Counted from the first letter of the stretch, positions 18,405 to 27,573 are shown. The stretch is DNA of 64,000 nt from Polaribacter sp. IC066 (GCF_007997085.1 NZ_VORR01000015.1:25559-89558); one strand, 5' to 3'. Translations and numbers: made by a program. Notes: generated by a model from the sequence alone, not told the origin.

Positions 18405-19237
18405 GTTTAAAAAAAGAAATAAATTATAAGTTTTTAGTTGTTAGTAAAATTGCTTTTATAGCACTGTTTTTAATAGCACAAAATATTTTTTCTCAAGGAT
18501 ATAAAATTCCGGAAAAGCCAGAGTTTCAAACAAGTGTTTACGATTTCACAAACCCTAAACTTCTTTCTGAAGCACAAAAAACGAGTTTAGAAAATAAGTT
18601 AGTTCGCTATTCAGATACAACTTCTACGCAAATTGTGCTTGCTATTATTCCTTCTACAGAAGGTGAAAACATCAATTATTTAGCGGCAAATTGGGGTGAG
18701 AAATGGGGCATTGGTGATGCCAAAAAAGACAATGGAGTTTTAATTTTATTAGCGAAAGATGATAGAAAAATAGCCATTCAAGTAGGTAAAGGTGTCGAAT
18801 ATTTGTTGACCGATTTTCAATCGAAAAGAATTATTGAAAGAGTGATTATTCCCGAATTTAAAAAGGGAGATTTCTACCGCGGTTTGGACAGAGGTGTTGT
18901 ATATATTTTTAAAACATTAAATGGCGAGTTTAAAGGAACTCGTAAAAAAAATGAGAAAGGTTTCGACCCTGGAGTTCTAATTTTTGTTTTCATCATCATC
19001 ATTATTATCTTTTTAATTTCTAGAGGAAATAAAAATAATAAAGGTGGCGGAAGAGGTTTTAGAACAGGTTCAATTGCAGACACTCTTTTTACTGCCATAA
19101 TTTTAAGCAACGCTGGTAGAAGCGGTGGCTTTGGTGGTGGTGGTTTTGGAGGTGGATCATCAGGCGGCGGTGGTGGCTTCGGTGGTGGTTTTGGCGGCGG
19201 AAGTTTTGGCGGCGGTGGCGCTTCTGGAGGCTGGTAA
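18401..19237 (+). CDS. TPM domain-containing membrane protein with Gly-rich tail (YgcG-like)
   Basis: 278 aa. N-terminal signal peptide ending near FSQG, a TPM domain (about residues 40-175, with STQIVLAIIPS and NGVLILLAKDDRKIAIQVGKG), one membrane segment (VLIFVFIIIIIIFLI) and a C-terminal tail of about 45 residues almost entirely Gly/Phe/Ser (GGGFGGGS repeats). This is the architecture of YgcG-type proteins. It closes the lemA operon. The Gly-rich tail explains the GC-rich patch at 19,120-19,230. Confidence 0.9.
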   Translation: MSLKKEINYKFLVVSKIAFIALFLIAQNIFSQGYKIPEKPEFQTSVYDFTNPKLLSEAQKTSLENKLVRYSDTTSTQIVLAIIPSTEGENINYLAANWGEKWGIGDAKKDNGVLILLAKDDRKIAIQVGKGVEYLLTDFQSKRIIERVIIPEFKKGDFYRGLDRGVVYIFKTLNGEFKGTRKKNEKGFDPGVLIFVFIIIIIIFLISRGNKNNKGGGRGFRTGSIADTLFTAIILSNAGRSGGFGGGGFGGGSSGGGGGFGGGFGGGSFGGGGASGGW

Positions 19238-19239
19238 TC

Positions 19240-20260
19240 ATGAATATTCGATTGCTATTTATACTTTCTACACTTCTCTTTTTTGGTTGTAATACCAATT
19301 TAGTTTTGTGGTGACGTGCAAAGAAATTGAATTATTTTTTGATTAATTGAAGTGAAAAATAATTAGCATAGCATCGTTACGGTAATTATTTTTGACAAAA
19401 AGTAAGCGAAAAAGAAACGATTTATTACGGCATTATAAAGCTAATTTAGTAAAAAATAAATTTTGGCAACTTACAGTTGGTAGCCGAATTACCGAATACG
19501 ATAAAGGAGGTTTCTGGAATTGCTTTTGACAATGAAGAGAACGTGTTTTGGATGATTAACGATAGTGGCAACGCCTCTAAAATTTATAAAGTTTCTGTTC
19601 AAGGCAATGTATTAAGTACTTAAAATTTAAAAGGAAAAAATAAAGATTGGGAAGACTTAAGGTTTGATGAAGATACAAATTTATATATAGGAGATTTCGG
19701 AAACAATGAAAATAGTAGAGTAGGATTAAGGATTTTAAAAATAGCGCGTCAAGATTTAAATCCAGAAACGAAAATTAAACCAGAAAAAATTAGTTTTTAT
19801 TATCCAGAGCAAAAAGAATTCTCACCAAAGAACAAGTATAAACTCTATGATGCCAAAGCCTTTTTTTTACTTTAATAGGCCTTTTTATATCTTTACTAAA
19901 AGTCAGGTAAAAAAGAAATACTGGAGTACAAAACTATATAAAATACCAGCCATTATAGGAAACCACGAAGCAAAATTAATTGTTACTTATAAAGGTTGCA
20001 AACAAGAGGATTGTGCCATTACGGCCACATCTATTTCTAAAGATTTTAAAAAAGTAGCACTCTTATCTTCGGGTAGTATTCTAATGTTCTCAAATTTTAA
20101 AGGCGATAATTTTTTTAGTGGAGATCTTTCTAATCAATAATTAAAATACGATTCTCAAAAAGAAGCCCTTTGTTTTAAAGATAAAGGCACGCTTTTTATT
20201 GCAGATGAAATAGCTTTCGGAAAAGGTGGTAATTTGTATCAAACTTCAATAAACGAGTAA
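19240..20260 (+). pseudogene. Decayed lipoprotein gene (SdiA-regulated/propeller-like)
   Basis: A lipoprotein signal peptide (MNIRLLFILS...LFFGCN) starts 2 nt after the TPM gene stop, then halts within 25 codons. From about 19,470 the coding sense resumes with QLPNTIKEVSGIAFDNEEN and FWMINDSGNASKIYKV, and later EDLRFDEDTNLYIGDFGNN, FYYPEQKEF, KLYKIPAIIGNHEAKLI and GTLFIADEIAFGKGGNLYQ. That reads as one beta-propeller-type secreted protein interrupted by stops (e.g. 19,621), frameshifts and a noncoding segment at about 19,310-19,465. The gene is beyond repair by any single correction. Confidence 0.8.
19355..19393. repeat. 11-bp inverted repeat inside the decayed lipoprotein gene
   Basis: AAAAATAATTA (19,355-19,365) and its exact complement (19,383-19,393) around a 17-nt loop. 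It lies in the segment that separates the signal peptide from the rest of the gene, so it could belong to a small inserted element; no target duplication was found. Confidence 0.45.
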
Positions 20261-20266
20261 AGTATG

Positions 20267-20650
20267 CTAGAAGTTAAATAAAAATTTCCAGATCAACATT
20301 CCCCAACCAAATACTAAAAATAAGCCGCCTAACGGTGTAATAGGTCCTAAAAATTTTAATGTTTTATTGTTTGCAGATGAAATGACCAAACCATAAATAG
20401 AGAATGAAAATAAGATGGTTCCTATGATAATTGCATAAATAATATACACATCAATCGTTTCTATTGCATTAAACTGAAAGCCTAAAACCAGCAAAAGAAT
20501 GGCGTGATACATTTGATATTTTACGCCTGTTTCAAAACCTTGCAATTGTTCTGATGATAATTTTTTCTTTAGTAAATGCGCTCCGAATGCACCAAAAATA
20601 ATGGCTAAAAAACCAAAAATTGCTCCAAATACCAATGCTGCTTGATTCAT
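20267..20650 (-). CDS. DUF423 small membrane protein
   Basis: 127 aa with four hydrophobic segments and the family's GAFGAHLLKK motif near residue 20-30. Function unknown (YwdK/TMEM256 relatives). Last gene of the molybdenum hydroxylase operon; the start overlaps the upstream stop by 4 nt, so it is translationally coupled to the MobA-like gene. Confidence 0.85.
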   Translation of the reverse strand: MNQAALVFGAIFGFLAIIFGAFGAHLLKKKLSSEQLQGFETGVKYQMYHAILLLVLGFQFNAIETIDVYIIYAIIIGTILFSFSIYGLVISSANNKTLKFLGPITPLGGLFLVFGWGMLIWKFLFNF

Positions 20651-21261
20651 GTTGTTAAATTATTTTTTGAAATTGATTTTATATAACTATTCAGATCTTC
20701 TTTTGTGTCAATATCAGTTAAGTTTGTAAACACCGTGGGGCAAACTACATCTTTTCTTTTTAGATTGATAAATTCTTTGGCACCTTTATCTCCTTTTATC
20801 AACAATAATTCACTGTGATAAATAGCTGGAAATAGTGCAGGTACTCCTAACTTATTCCCATAATTAGACGCTATTATTTTACCTTGATGCATGCTAGATA
20901 AATCTACCATATGTGCTAGATAAGAAACTTCAATGGCGGGTTGATCTGCTAATAAAATAAAAATACTATCGAAATTTAATTGATGTTCTCTAAAATAGTC
21001 AATTCCCGCAACAATACTTGAACTTAAACCATTTTCAAAGTTCTTATTATTGATAAACTGGATGTTTTTTGTGGTAATCCCTTGTTTTACGATCGCAGCA
21101 TTTGCGCCTAAAACACAAAAAATATGATCGGTAAAAATAGCCTGTATTTTCTCTAAAGTAATCTCTATAAGTGGTGTATTGTTTATTTTTTCTAACTGTT
21201 TTATACTTTTCATTCTAGATGATTTTCCGGCAGCTAAAACTAATATGGCAATATTTTTCAT
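20647..21261 (-). CDS. MobA-like nucleotidyltransferase (molybdopterin cytidylyltransferase type)
   Basis: 204 aa NTP-transferase fold. The N-terminal nucleotide-binding loop is VLAAGKSSRM, followed by a lysine in KQLEKI and LLADQPAI (metal-binding Asp). By family and neighbourhood this most likely makes the cytidine-dinucleotide form of the molybdenum cofactor used by the hydroxylase encoded upstream (MocA-like). 3 nt separate it from xdhC. GlnN-type MobA guanylylation is less likely in this context. Confidence 0.83.
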   Translation of the reverse strand: MKNIAILVLAAGKSSRMKSIKQLEKINNTPLIEITLEKIQAIFTDHIFCVLGANAAIVKQGITTKNIQFINNKNFENGLSSSIVAGIDYFREHQLNFDSIFILLADQPAIEVSYLAHMVDLSSMHQGKIIASNYGNKLGVPALFPAIYHSELLLIKGDKGAKEFINLKRKDVVCPTVFTNLTDIDTKEDLNSYIKSISKNNLTT

Positions 21262-21264
21262 TGA

Positions 21265-22284
21265 TTAATTATGAATTTTTCCTGTGATATTTCTCAAAGA
21301 AAAAGGTTCCTTTTTTCTGATGACCGATAAAATTTCTGCCACAATAGAAAGTGCAATTTCTTCTGGTGTACTTGCACCAATATGCAAACCTGCGGGTGTA
21401 TAAATACACTCTAAAAATTCTTCTGAAGTTTCAGGAGCAAACTCAAAAAGTTCATTAAATAGGCGCTCTCTTTTCTTTGGCGATCCTAAAATACCAATAT
21501 ATTTTGGTTGATATTTAGATAGTTTTATCACATATTTTAAATCTTGAACGTAACTATGATTCATAATTACAATAGCCGTATTTTCTTGAATATCTGTAAA
21601 CTGAATATTTTCTGGACTTTGACCAATAACTGTATGCGATCCTGGGAAATCTGTTTTTTCTTTCGGATCTTTTATGGAGGTAATCACATCAATCTCCCAA
21701 CCTAGAGTAGCCGCTATTTTGCACAATTTAACAGCATCGTGTTCGCCACCAATAATGAGGAGTTTAAAAGCTGGCTGCATAATTTGCGTAAAAACTTCAA
21801 CGTCTTTGTTCGGTTTTGTATTGAAATTTTGAGAAAACCGAAACTGTTTTTGATTTTCAAAAGTTAGTACAGAACCAAAATCGCCAAAAACTTCATTTTC
21901 TTTTATAAAATAACTGTCAATTTTGAAAGATTCTCTTTTAGAGTTTGCCTCGTAAAAAGCTCTGACAAAATCATCAGGAATAAAAAAGGGTTCAATTAAA
22001 ATATATAAAATTCCTTCGCAACCCAATTTGTATCTTCCATCGTAGGTAATAACTTTTGTTTGGTGATCAGAAAAAATGGGTTTTGCTCTATAGATAATTT
22101 CTTTTTCAACACAACCGCCACTTACCGCGCCAACAGAATTTAAATCTTCAAAAATAAGCATTCTAACGCCAGGTTTTCTGTAAGAAGAGCCTTCTAAATG
22201 GACCACAGTTGCTAACACATTTTTCAATCCTTTTTTTTGATTGATGATGGCTTGATGAATGATTTCTTTGAGTTCGTATAACAT
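21265..22284 (-). CDS. XdhC/CoxI family maturation factor
   Basis: 339 aa in two parts. N-terminal XdhC-CoxI domain (ATVVHLEGSSYRKPGVRMLIF, VSGGCVEKEII with the conserved Cys). C-terminal Rossmann domain (LLIIGGEHDAVKLCKIA, YIGILGSPKKRERL, HIGASTPEEIALSIVAE). It inserts sulfurated Mo-cofactor into the hydroxylase of the same operon. 4 nt from the Mo-subunit gene. Confidence 0.93.
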   Translation of the reverse strand: MLYELKEIIHQAIINQKKGLKNVLATVVHLEGSSYRKPGVRMLIFEDLNSVGAVSGGCVEKEIIYRAKPIFSDHQTKVITYDGRYKLGCEGILYILIEPFFIPDDFVRAFYEANSKRESFKIDSYFIKENEVFGDFGSVLTFENQKQFRFSQNFNTKPNKDVEVFTQIMQPAFKLLIIGGEHDAVKLCKIAATLGWEIDVITSIKDPKEKTDFPGSHTVIGQSPENIQFTDIQENTAIVIMNHSYVQDLKYVIKLSKYQPKYIGILGSPKKRERLFNELFEFAPETSEEFLECIYTPAGLHIGASTPEEIALSIVAEILSVIRKKEPFSLRNITGKIHN

Positions 22285-22288
22285 TTCT

Positions 22289-24439
22289 TTAAGAAAGTTT
22301 AAAAGGCATTTCTGTTAATCTTTGTCCGGTAATTCTTCTTACAGCATTGCCAATAGCAGCTGCAATTGGTCCTAGAGGAGGTTCGCCAACGGGTAAAGGT
22401 TTGTCTACACCTTGCAATAAATGGATATTAATTTCTTTAGGCGTGTGTTTTAATAAAGCCATATCATAAGGCCCAAAAATAGTGGGTTGTAACTGCCCGT
22501 CTTCGATATACATTTTTTCATACATAGATGCGCTCATTGCCATGATCATTGCGCCTTCACATTGTGCTTTTACTTGATCGGGGTTTACGGCAATTCCGCA
22601 ATCCATGACGCAGGTAATTTTGTGAACTGTAATCTCACTATTAACAATAGATACTTCTGCAACTTGCGCACAAGGGGTTCCTGTGTCTGTAGAACACGCA
22701 AAACCCATTGCTCTGCCATTTACAACTTCATCAGAATATTTAGATTCTTTAGCTGCCTTTTCAATGACATTTTTTAATCTAACGCCTTCTTCATTGTCTT
22801 TAATTTGTGCCAAACGAAGGGTAACAGGATTTTTATTTGATTGTAAAGCCAATTCATCTACAAAACTTTCGATAGCAAAAGTATTGGCTAGCAACCCCAA
22901 ACTTCGCCACCAACTTGTTGCAAACGGTAAGGTTTTATGCCACTGAATTGAGCGGATATTCTTGATAGCGCTATAATGAATACTTCCGCCGCGAATGGCA
23001 CCAAAATCTGCACCTAAAATTGTATGCGCAATTCCGGGCATTAAGGTAGAGTCAATAGCTACATTTCCACTTGCAAAATGATGTTCTAAATTTTCAATAA
23101 GCCCATCACTGTTTAACTTTCCTTTCATAATATGATGTGTTGGCGGACGAAACATATCGTTCTGAAATTCTTCTTTTCTTGTGAAAAAATATTTTACAGG
23201 TCGGCCTATTTCTTTAGATAGTTGCACTGCTTGAATTGCGTGGCTTGTATTTAATCTTCTGCCAAAACCACCGCCGAGATACGTGGGTATAATATTTACA
23301 TTGTCTTTGTCAATAGCGAACGCTTTTGCCACTTGGTTTTGAGTAATACCAATAACTTGCGTAGATAAAATAACGGTTATTTTACCATCTTTAAAAGAGG
23401 CAACAGCGCCATTGGGTTCCATTTGGGCATGGGCACCTAAAGGACTTTTAAATTCTATTTCTAAAATATTTTTATCGTCTTTTTCTAATAGGTTTCCTTC
23501 TTTTTGAACAACCATTTCACTGCCGTTTCCTACAGAAATTAAAGTTCTAATATCTTCTTCTGTCCATATTTTGGGGATATTCCATTCAACATCAACCTCC
23601 ATTTTTGCAGCCAAAGCTTGGGCGTAAGTTTCTGCAATAATACCAACCCAATCATCAATCTGAACAACTTTAACAATACCAGGCATTTTTTCTGCTTTCT
23701 GATAGTTGGCACTTTTAAAAGTAGCACCAATATGTTCTGGTCTAATAATTGCCGCGTGCAACATGTTTTCCATTTCGGCATCCATTCCGAAAATAGAGTT
23801 TCCAAAAACTTTTGTTTTTAAATCGATTCGTGCAATTGGCTTTCCTACTAATTTATAGTCTTTAAGATCTTTTAATTTCGGGGTATCCGGAATTTTCCAT
23901 TCGGTAACTTCTTTTATAGCATCTACATAACTAATTTGTTGATTATTACTAGAAACGATTCCGTTTTTTGTTGATAAATTGGCAAGCGGAATTTGTAATT
24001 TTTTAGCGGCTTCAATTTTAATCATTTCGCGCATTGTTGCCGCCATTTCGCGAAGGGGCTGCCATAAAGAAGCAACAGAAAGACTTCCTCCGGTTCCTAA
24101 AGAATCTACAACGCCACTGGCGGTAGATGCTGCAATTACTTCAATTTGATCAATATTGATATCCAATTCATCTGCTGCAATTTGAGCCAAACCTGTAAAA
24201 GTTCCTTGGCCCATTTCTACTTTAGGAGAATGCAGCACTATGGTATTATTTTTTGTGATTTCGAACCATAAATTAGGTTCAGTTCCTGTTCCTGAATACG
24301 GTGCAATAAACGAATCCGCGAAATCGATTATTTGTCTACGAATAGGATTCCTCAAAACATAGGTTCCTATTGCCAAAACACCTAAAGTTCCTAAACCGCC
24401 TCTTACTAAAAATTTTCTACGTGATATGTTTTTACTCAT
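22289..24439 (-). CDS. Molybdopterin-dependent hydroxylase, large subunit (IorB/aldehyde oxidase type)
   Basis: 716 aa xanthine dehydrogenase-family protein. A twin-arginine-like leader (SRRKFLVRGGLGTLG) implies export of the folded complex. Motifs: VEMGQGTFTGLAQIAADEL, GGGFGRRLN, and the catalytic-glutamate motif VGEPPLGPIAAAIGNA near the C-terminus. It pairs with the 2Fe-2S gene immediately upstream and lacks an FAD subunit; electrons probably leave through the co-encoded cytochrome c. Substrate (aldehyde, N-heterocycle) cannot be told. Confidence 0.92.
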   Translation of the reverse strand: MSKNISRRKFLVRGGLGTLGVLAIGTYVLRNPIRRQIIDFADSFIAPYSGTGTEPNLWFEITKNNTIVLHSPKVEMGQGTFTGLAQIAADELDINIDQIEVIAASTASGVVDSLGTGGSLSVASLWQPLREMAATMREMIKIEAAKKLQIPLANLSTKNGIVSSNNQQISYVDAIKEVTEWKIPDTPKLKDLKDYKLVGKPIARIDLKTKVFGNSIFGMDAEMENMLHAAIIRPEHIGATFKSANYQKAEKMPGIVKVVQIDDWVGIIAETYAQALAAKMEVDVEWNIPKIWTEEDIRTLISVGNGSEMVVQKEGNLLEKDDKNILEIEFKSPLGAHAQMEPNGAVASFKDGKITVILSTQVIGITQNQVAKAFAIDKDNVNIIPTYLGGGFGRRLNTSHAIQAVQLSKEIGRPVKYFFTRKEEFQNDMFRPPTHHIMKGKLNSDGLIENLEHHFASGNVAIDSTLMPGIAHTILGADFGAIRGGSIHYSAIKNIRSIQWHKTLPFATSWWRSLGLLANTFAIESFVDELALQSNKNPVTLRLAQIKDNEEGVRLKNVIEKAAKESKYSDEVVNGRAMGFACSTDTGTPCAQVAEVSIVNSEITVHKITCVMDCGIAVNPDQVKAQCEGAMIMAMSASMYEKMYIEDGQLQPTIFGPYDMALLKHTPKEINIHLLQGVDKPLPVGEPPLGPIAAAIGNAVRRITGQRLTEMPFKLS

Positions 24440-24443
24440 CCCC

Positions 24444-24917
24444 TTAAATTTTAGTTTCTCTAGTTAGTTCTGCAGCTCTGTGAATGGCTTTTCTCATTCT
24501 ATAATACGTTGCACATCGGCAGATATTGATAATATTTTTATCAATATCTTCATCTGTTGGCTTATTGTTTTCTTTTAATAAAGCAGCGGTTGCCATAATA
24601 AATCCTGGTTGGCAATAACCACATTGGGGCACCACTTCTTCTATCCAAGCTTGTTGCACAGGATGCGGATTTTCTGCATTTCCTAAACCTTCAATGGTGG
24701 TAATGTTTTTTCCTTCTGCAAATTTTACTGCGTAAGAGCAAGAGCGAACGGCAACGTCATTTACATGCAAAGTGCAAGCGCCACAAGCTGCTTTACCGCA
24801 ACCAAACTTTGTTCCTTTTAAATCTAAAATATCTCTTATAACCCATAAAAGAGGTGTGTTTCCGTCTAAAATATCTACGGAAACATCTTTATTATTGATG
24901 CTAAATGCTATTTTCAT
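24444..24917 (-). CDS. (2Fe-2S)-binding subunit of the molybdenum hydroxylase (IorA type)
   Basis: 157 aa. N-terminal plant-type ferredoxin cluster ligands in GCGKAACGACTLHV, and the second [2Fe-2S] domain with CGYCQPGFIMA and NICRCATYYRMR. All eight cysteines are visible. Small electron-transfer subunit of the enzyme encoded next (4 nt apart). It has no signal of its own, so it would ride out with the Tat-type large subunit. Confidence 0.95.
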   Translation of the reverse strand: MKIAFSINNKDVSVDILDGNTPLLWVIRDILDLKGTKFGCGKAACGACTLHVNDVAVRSCSYAVKFAEGKNITTIEGLGNAENPHPVQQAWIEEVVPQCGYCQPGFIMATAALLKENNKPTDEDIDKNIINICRCATYYRMRKAIHRAAELTRETKI

Positions 24918-24934
24918 TTTTCTTTTTTAAGCGA

Positions 24935-25549
24935 TTATTTTTCTGGTATTATAGCACCATCGGCAAACCATGCTTCCACAACTTCTTTAAACTCTTCTTG
25001 AGAAACGGGTGGTTTTTCTCTTTTAATTCCTGCAGCATTTACACCCGGATTCCAAGCCCATAAAACCAAATCATCTTCTGTTAAATGCTTTATTATTTCT
25101 TCATGATTTTTACCGCCATTAGTTTCTTTATTTAGCATTACAGCAGCAATTTCTTGTCTTGTTAAACCTTTCCAAGCCATAGATTGTGGTGCTAAACCCC
25201 AGTGTGGTGCACCCGGAACGCCAGAATAATTATTGTTTTCTGTTTGATGACAGGTCATGCATTTTGTAGCTTCAAACCCTTGATCATTTTTACCCCCTTC
25301 CATGCCAAAATAATGAGGGTGGCTCTCAATTCCTTGTTTAGGAATGTTATCACTTGGATGACAATTCATACATCTTGGATGCGTTAAAACATCCATCATT
25401 TTATCAAAATTGTCTTTATTTTTTGGCGGATGAATCGTTTTTTCTTTTAAAGAAATATAGTCAGATTTTTTATTTGAATAGTTGGAAGCCAAAAGAATTC
25501 CGCCTAATAAGAGCAACGGAATTAAATATAAAATTTTAAGTTTTTTCAT
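24935..25549 (-). CDS. Diheme c-type cytochrome-like protein
   Basis: 204 aa. N-terminal signal/anchor (KILYLIPLLLLGGILLAS) and two CxxCH heme sites: CMNCH (about residue 60) and CMTCH (about residue 98). First gene of the hydroxylase operon, 17 nt upstream of the iron-sulfur gene. The likely role is periplasmic electron acceptor for the Mo enzyme, which is inferred from operon position. Confidence 0.85.
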   Translation of the reverse strand: MKKLKILYLIPLLLLGGILLASNYSNKKSDYISLKEKTIHPPKNKDNFDKMMDVLTHPRCMNCHPSDNIPKQGIESHPHYFGMEGGKNDQGFEATKCMTCHQTENNNYSGVPGAPHWGLAPQSMAWKGLTRQEIAAVMLNKETNGGKNHEEIIKHLTEDDLVLWAWNPGVNAAGIKREKPPVSQEEFKEVVEAWFADGAIIPEK

Positions 25550-25899
25550 ACAGTTTTATTTAAAGAAAAACTTGCTGTTGACTTTTTCTAGTTTTAGCTA
25601 ATTTAATAATAATTTATTTAGTGAAACTTAATTTTGAAAAATAGTGAAGCTATGAATTCAAAATTGTAAGTTGAATCTTCCTATTTGGCAAGCAGTCTAA
25701 CCCAGCTCCATGAGCTGAACCTGCTTGGCCGCTAGGCAGGCTTGTTTCAGTATTTAGCGGAAATCTTGGGTTTAATACCCCAGCACTTCGCGTTGAAATA
25801 TTAAAAGGTTCTTTTTTTTGATACCGCGATGGCTCTACCCCGAGCTTGTTTATTTTGATGAAATTAATTTGAAAAACCCAATGCATTCTAAAAGGAAAT
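25550..25899. repeat. Gene-free DNA with GC-rich, palindrome-bearing segment
   Basis: The minus strand carries the promoter region of the cytochrome operon; no clean -7 element seen. At 25,690-25,860 the DNA turns GC-rich and contains short inverted repeats (CAGCTC/GAGCTG at 25,704-25,718; CCTGC/GCAGG around 25,730). It looks like a dispersed flavobacterial intergenic element; the 78-aa ORF across it appears spurious. Confidence 0.45.
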
Positions 25900-26385
25900 T
25901 TACTGCATACTATTTGAGAATTTTTTGGATAGGAATTCTAATTTGGGATGGATGTATTTTTCGCAAAAAGGTTTCTGCGGATTGTTTTTGTAATAATTTT
26001 GAAATTCTTTATGAGATGGTTTAAAATCTTTGAATTCTAAAACTTGAGTAATAATTTTATCAATAAAATCTGTTTGAAGCATTTTAATTATATATGAAAT
26101 TTCTGCTTTTTGAGATTCTGAAAAATAATATATCGCAGAACGATATTTAGTCCTCATAGAATGATTACTTGTACTTTTATGGGTACGTAAGTGAATCGCA
26201 ATGAGTGTTTTTAAGTCGATTTCTGTTGCATTAAAATGTACAATTACGGCTTCTGAAAAAGTAGTGTTTTCTTCTGTAGATGAAACCCAGCCTTGTTCTA
26301 CTTTATAAACTCCGTTTAAAGACTGAAAAACAGCTTCTGTGCACCAATGACAACCGCCACCAAAGGCAATTTTTATCAGTTCCAT
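25900..26385 (-). CDS. Divergent MsrA-like peptide-methionine (S)-S-oxide reductase
   Basis: 161 aa from the ATG at 26,385 (MELIKIAFGGGCHWC), chosen over one 24 nt upstream because it reduces overlap with the preceding gene. The active-site motif is GCHWCTE instead of the usual GCFWCTE. The conserved YRSAIYY and a FQNYYKNNPQKPFCEKYI end are present. A second, canonical MsrA is encoded 3.7 kb away in the same cluster, so this copy may have another substrate or localisation. No signal peptide. Confidence 0.82.
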   Translation of the reverse strand: MELIKIAFGGGCHWCTEAVFQSLNGVYKVEQGWVSSTEENTTFSEAVIVHFNATEIDLKTLIAIHLRTHKSTSNHSMRTKYRSAIYYFSESQKAEISYIIKMLQTDFIDKIITQVLEFKDFKPSHKEFQNYYKNNPQKPFCEKYIHPKLEFLSKKFSNSMQ

Positions 26386-27320
26386 TTGAGTTTTTTTCTT
26401 TCTGACCAATACAACTCTGGACTAATTTTACAAGAGTTTAGCCTTTTAATATCATGCGTAGAAAGAGAAAAATCATTCAACTTTACATTTTCTTTTAGCT
26501 GTTTAGTGCTACTCGCGCCACTTAAAACAACACTATTTGGAATGGTTTGTTCACAATATTTCAAAGAAATTGCATCGACACCAACGCTGTGTTTTTTTGA
26601 TAAGCTTTCTAGAACAGTATACAAATCGTTATAATGAGGATAGGTTTTGTTTCTAAAAACGCGTCCGTTTGCCAAAGCTTCTTTGATGACAATTGATTTA
26701 TTTTTTTTGATGAGTTCATCAGAAATTTGTAGTAAACTTTGATCTAAAAAATTATAGGTTACTTGAAACAAATCAAAAACGGGTTTTCCATCCACCAAAA
26801 CTTCTAATGCTTTTTTAATCACTTCCACCTGATTGGTGCCAGATGTCGTTAATCCGATTTTTAGATGGTGTTCTTTTTTTAAAGACGTCAGTTGCGCTAA
26901 AACTTCGGTATTTTCTAAAACACCTGTTTCTAAAGTTGCAGAATGAATTTGATACACTTTTAAGTAGGGTAGGAGCTGTTTAGAGAAATTCCACTGCTCG
27001 TTTAATTTTGCTAAACTGTGTTCTTTTACTTCATGCACAGTTGCGTTTGCATCAAAATTTGCAGTATAGGTATATCCCCATTTTGTGGCAATTTCAATGG
27101 TTTTATCATTTTTCGTTCGCAGCCATTCTAACACTAATTCTTCGGCCAAACCATATCCAGGAGCGGTATCAAAATATCTGATGCCTGCATCATAGGCTTC
27201 TTCTAAAACTTGAAAACTATGGTTTCTAAACCTTTCTAAATCAGAATTGTTGGTACTATTTTGACGAACATTAATGTATTGAGGTCTTCCTAAAGCTGCA
27301 GTTCCTAATCCTAAATTCAT
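26376..27320 (-). CDS. Aldo/keto reductase
   Basis: 314 aa TIM-barrel reductase. FDTAPGYGLAEELV gives the catalytic Asp/Tyr, TKWGYTY the Lys, and QIHSATLETG the His region. Conserved GASSTKQLKENV supplies the NADPH-binding end. Member of the L-fucose dehydrogenase/pyridoxal reductase-like branch; substrate not determinable. Follows the 83-aa gene by 1 nt and overlaps the MsrA-like gene, so it is part of the same operon. Confidence 0.88.
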   Translation of the reverse strand: MNLGLGTAALGRPQYINVRQNSTNNSDLERFRNHSFQVLEEAYDAGIRYFDTAPGYGLAEELVLEWLRTKNDKTIEIATKWGYTYTANFDANATVHEVKEHSLAKLNEQWNFSKQLLPYLKVYQIHSATLETGVLENTEVLAQLTSLKKEHHLKIGLTTSGTNQVEVIKKALEVLVDGKPVFDLFQVTYNFLDQSLLQISDELIKKNKSIVIKEALANGRVFRNKTYPHYNDLYTVLESLSKKHSVGVDAISLKYCEQTIPNSVVLSGASSTKQLKENVKLNDFSLSTHDIKRLNSCKISPELYWSERKKLKWN

Positions 27321-27321
27321 A

Positions 27322-27573
27322 TTATAAAAGTTGTATATTTTTTAAAAAGTGAATCACTTTTTCTTCTGGCATTTCGCAAGGTTTTATAAATTCATTTTTT
27401 GATGTGATGTAATAATTCAAACTAATAAAATTATTTCCTTGTAATTCTCTACCAAAAATTTTAAAAGATTTTCCATCATTAAAAGTATTCTTTGTAATGC
27501 TGTATTTTATGGCATCTAAAAATCCTTCAGAATAACCTTCAGGAATTTTTTTAATAATGGCTAAAACAGTCAT
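27322..27573 (-). CDS. Conserved small protein next to SelO
   Basis: 83 aa, not a family I can name. It has FGRELQGNNFISLNYYIT in the middle and PCEMPEEKVIHFLKN at the end, no signal peptide and no membrane segment. Its start overlaps the SelO stop by one base, and the aldo/keto reductase begins 1 nt after its stop, so it is translationally coupled in the operon. A role tied to SelO is inference only. Confidence 0.7.
   Translation of the reverse strand: MTVLAIIKKIPEGYSEGFLDAIKYSITKNTFNDGKSFKIFGRELQGNNFISLNYYITSKNEFIKPCEMPEEKVIHFLKNIQLL

Noticed and set aside
18874..19298. Antisense ORFs opposite the TPM gene, including a His/Arg-rich one
   Set aside because: They are mirror products of the Gly-rich repeat codons of the real gene.
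19847..20140. 97-aa ORF as an independent gene
   Set aside because: It is the middle piece of the decayed lipoprotein gene; coding sense continues on both sides in the same or shifted frames.
25650..25886. 78-aa minus-strand ORF
   Set aside because: Lies on the GC-rich palindromic intergenic segment; composition unlike neighbouring genes and no recognisable domain.
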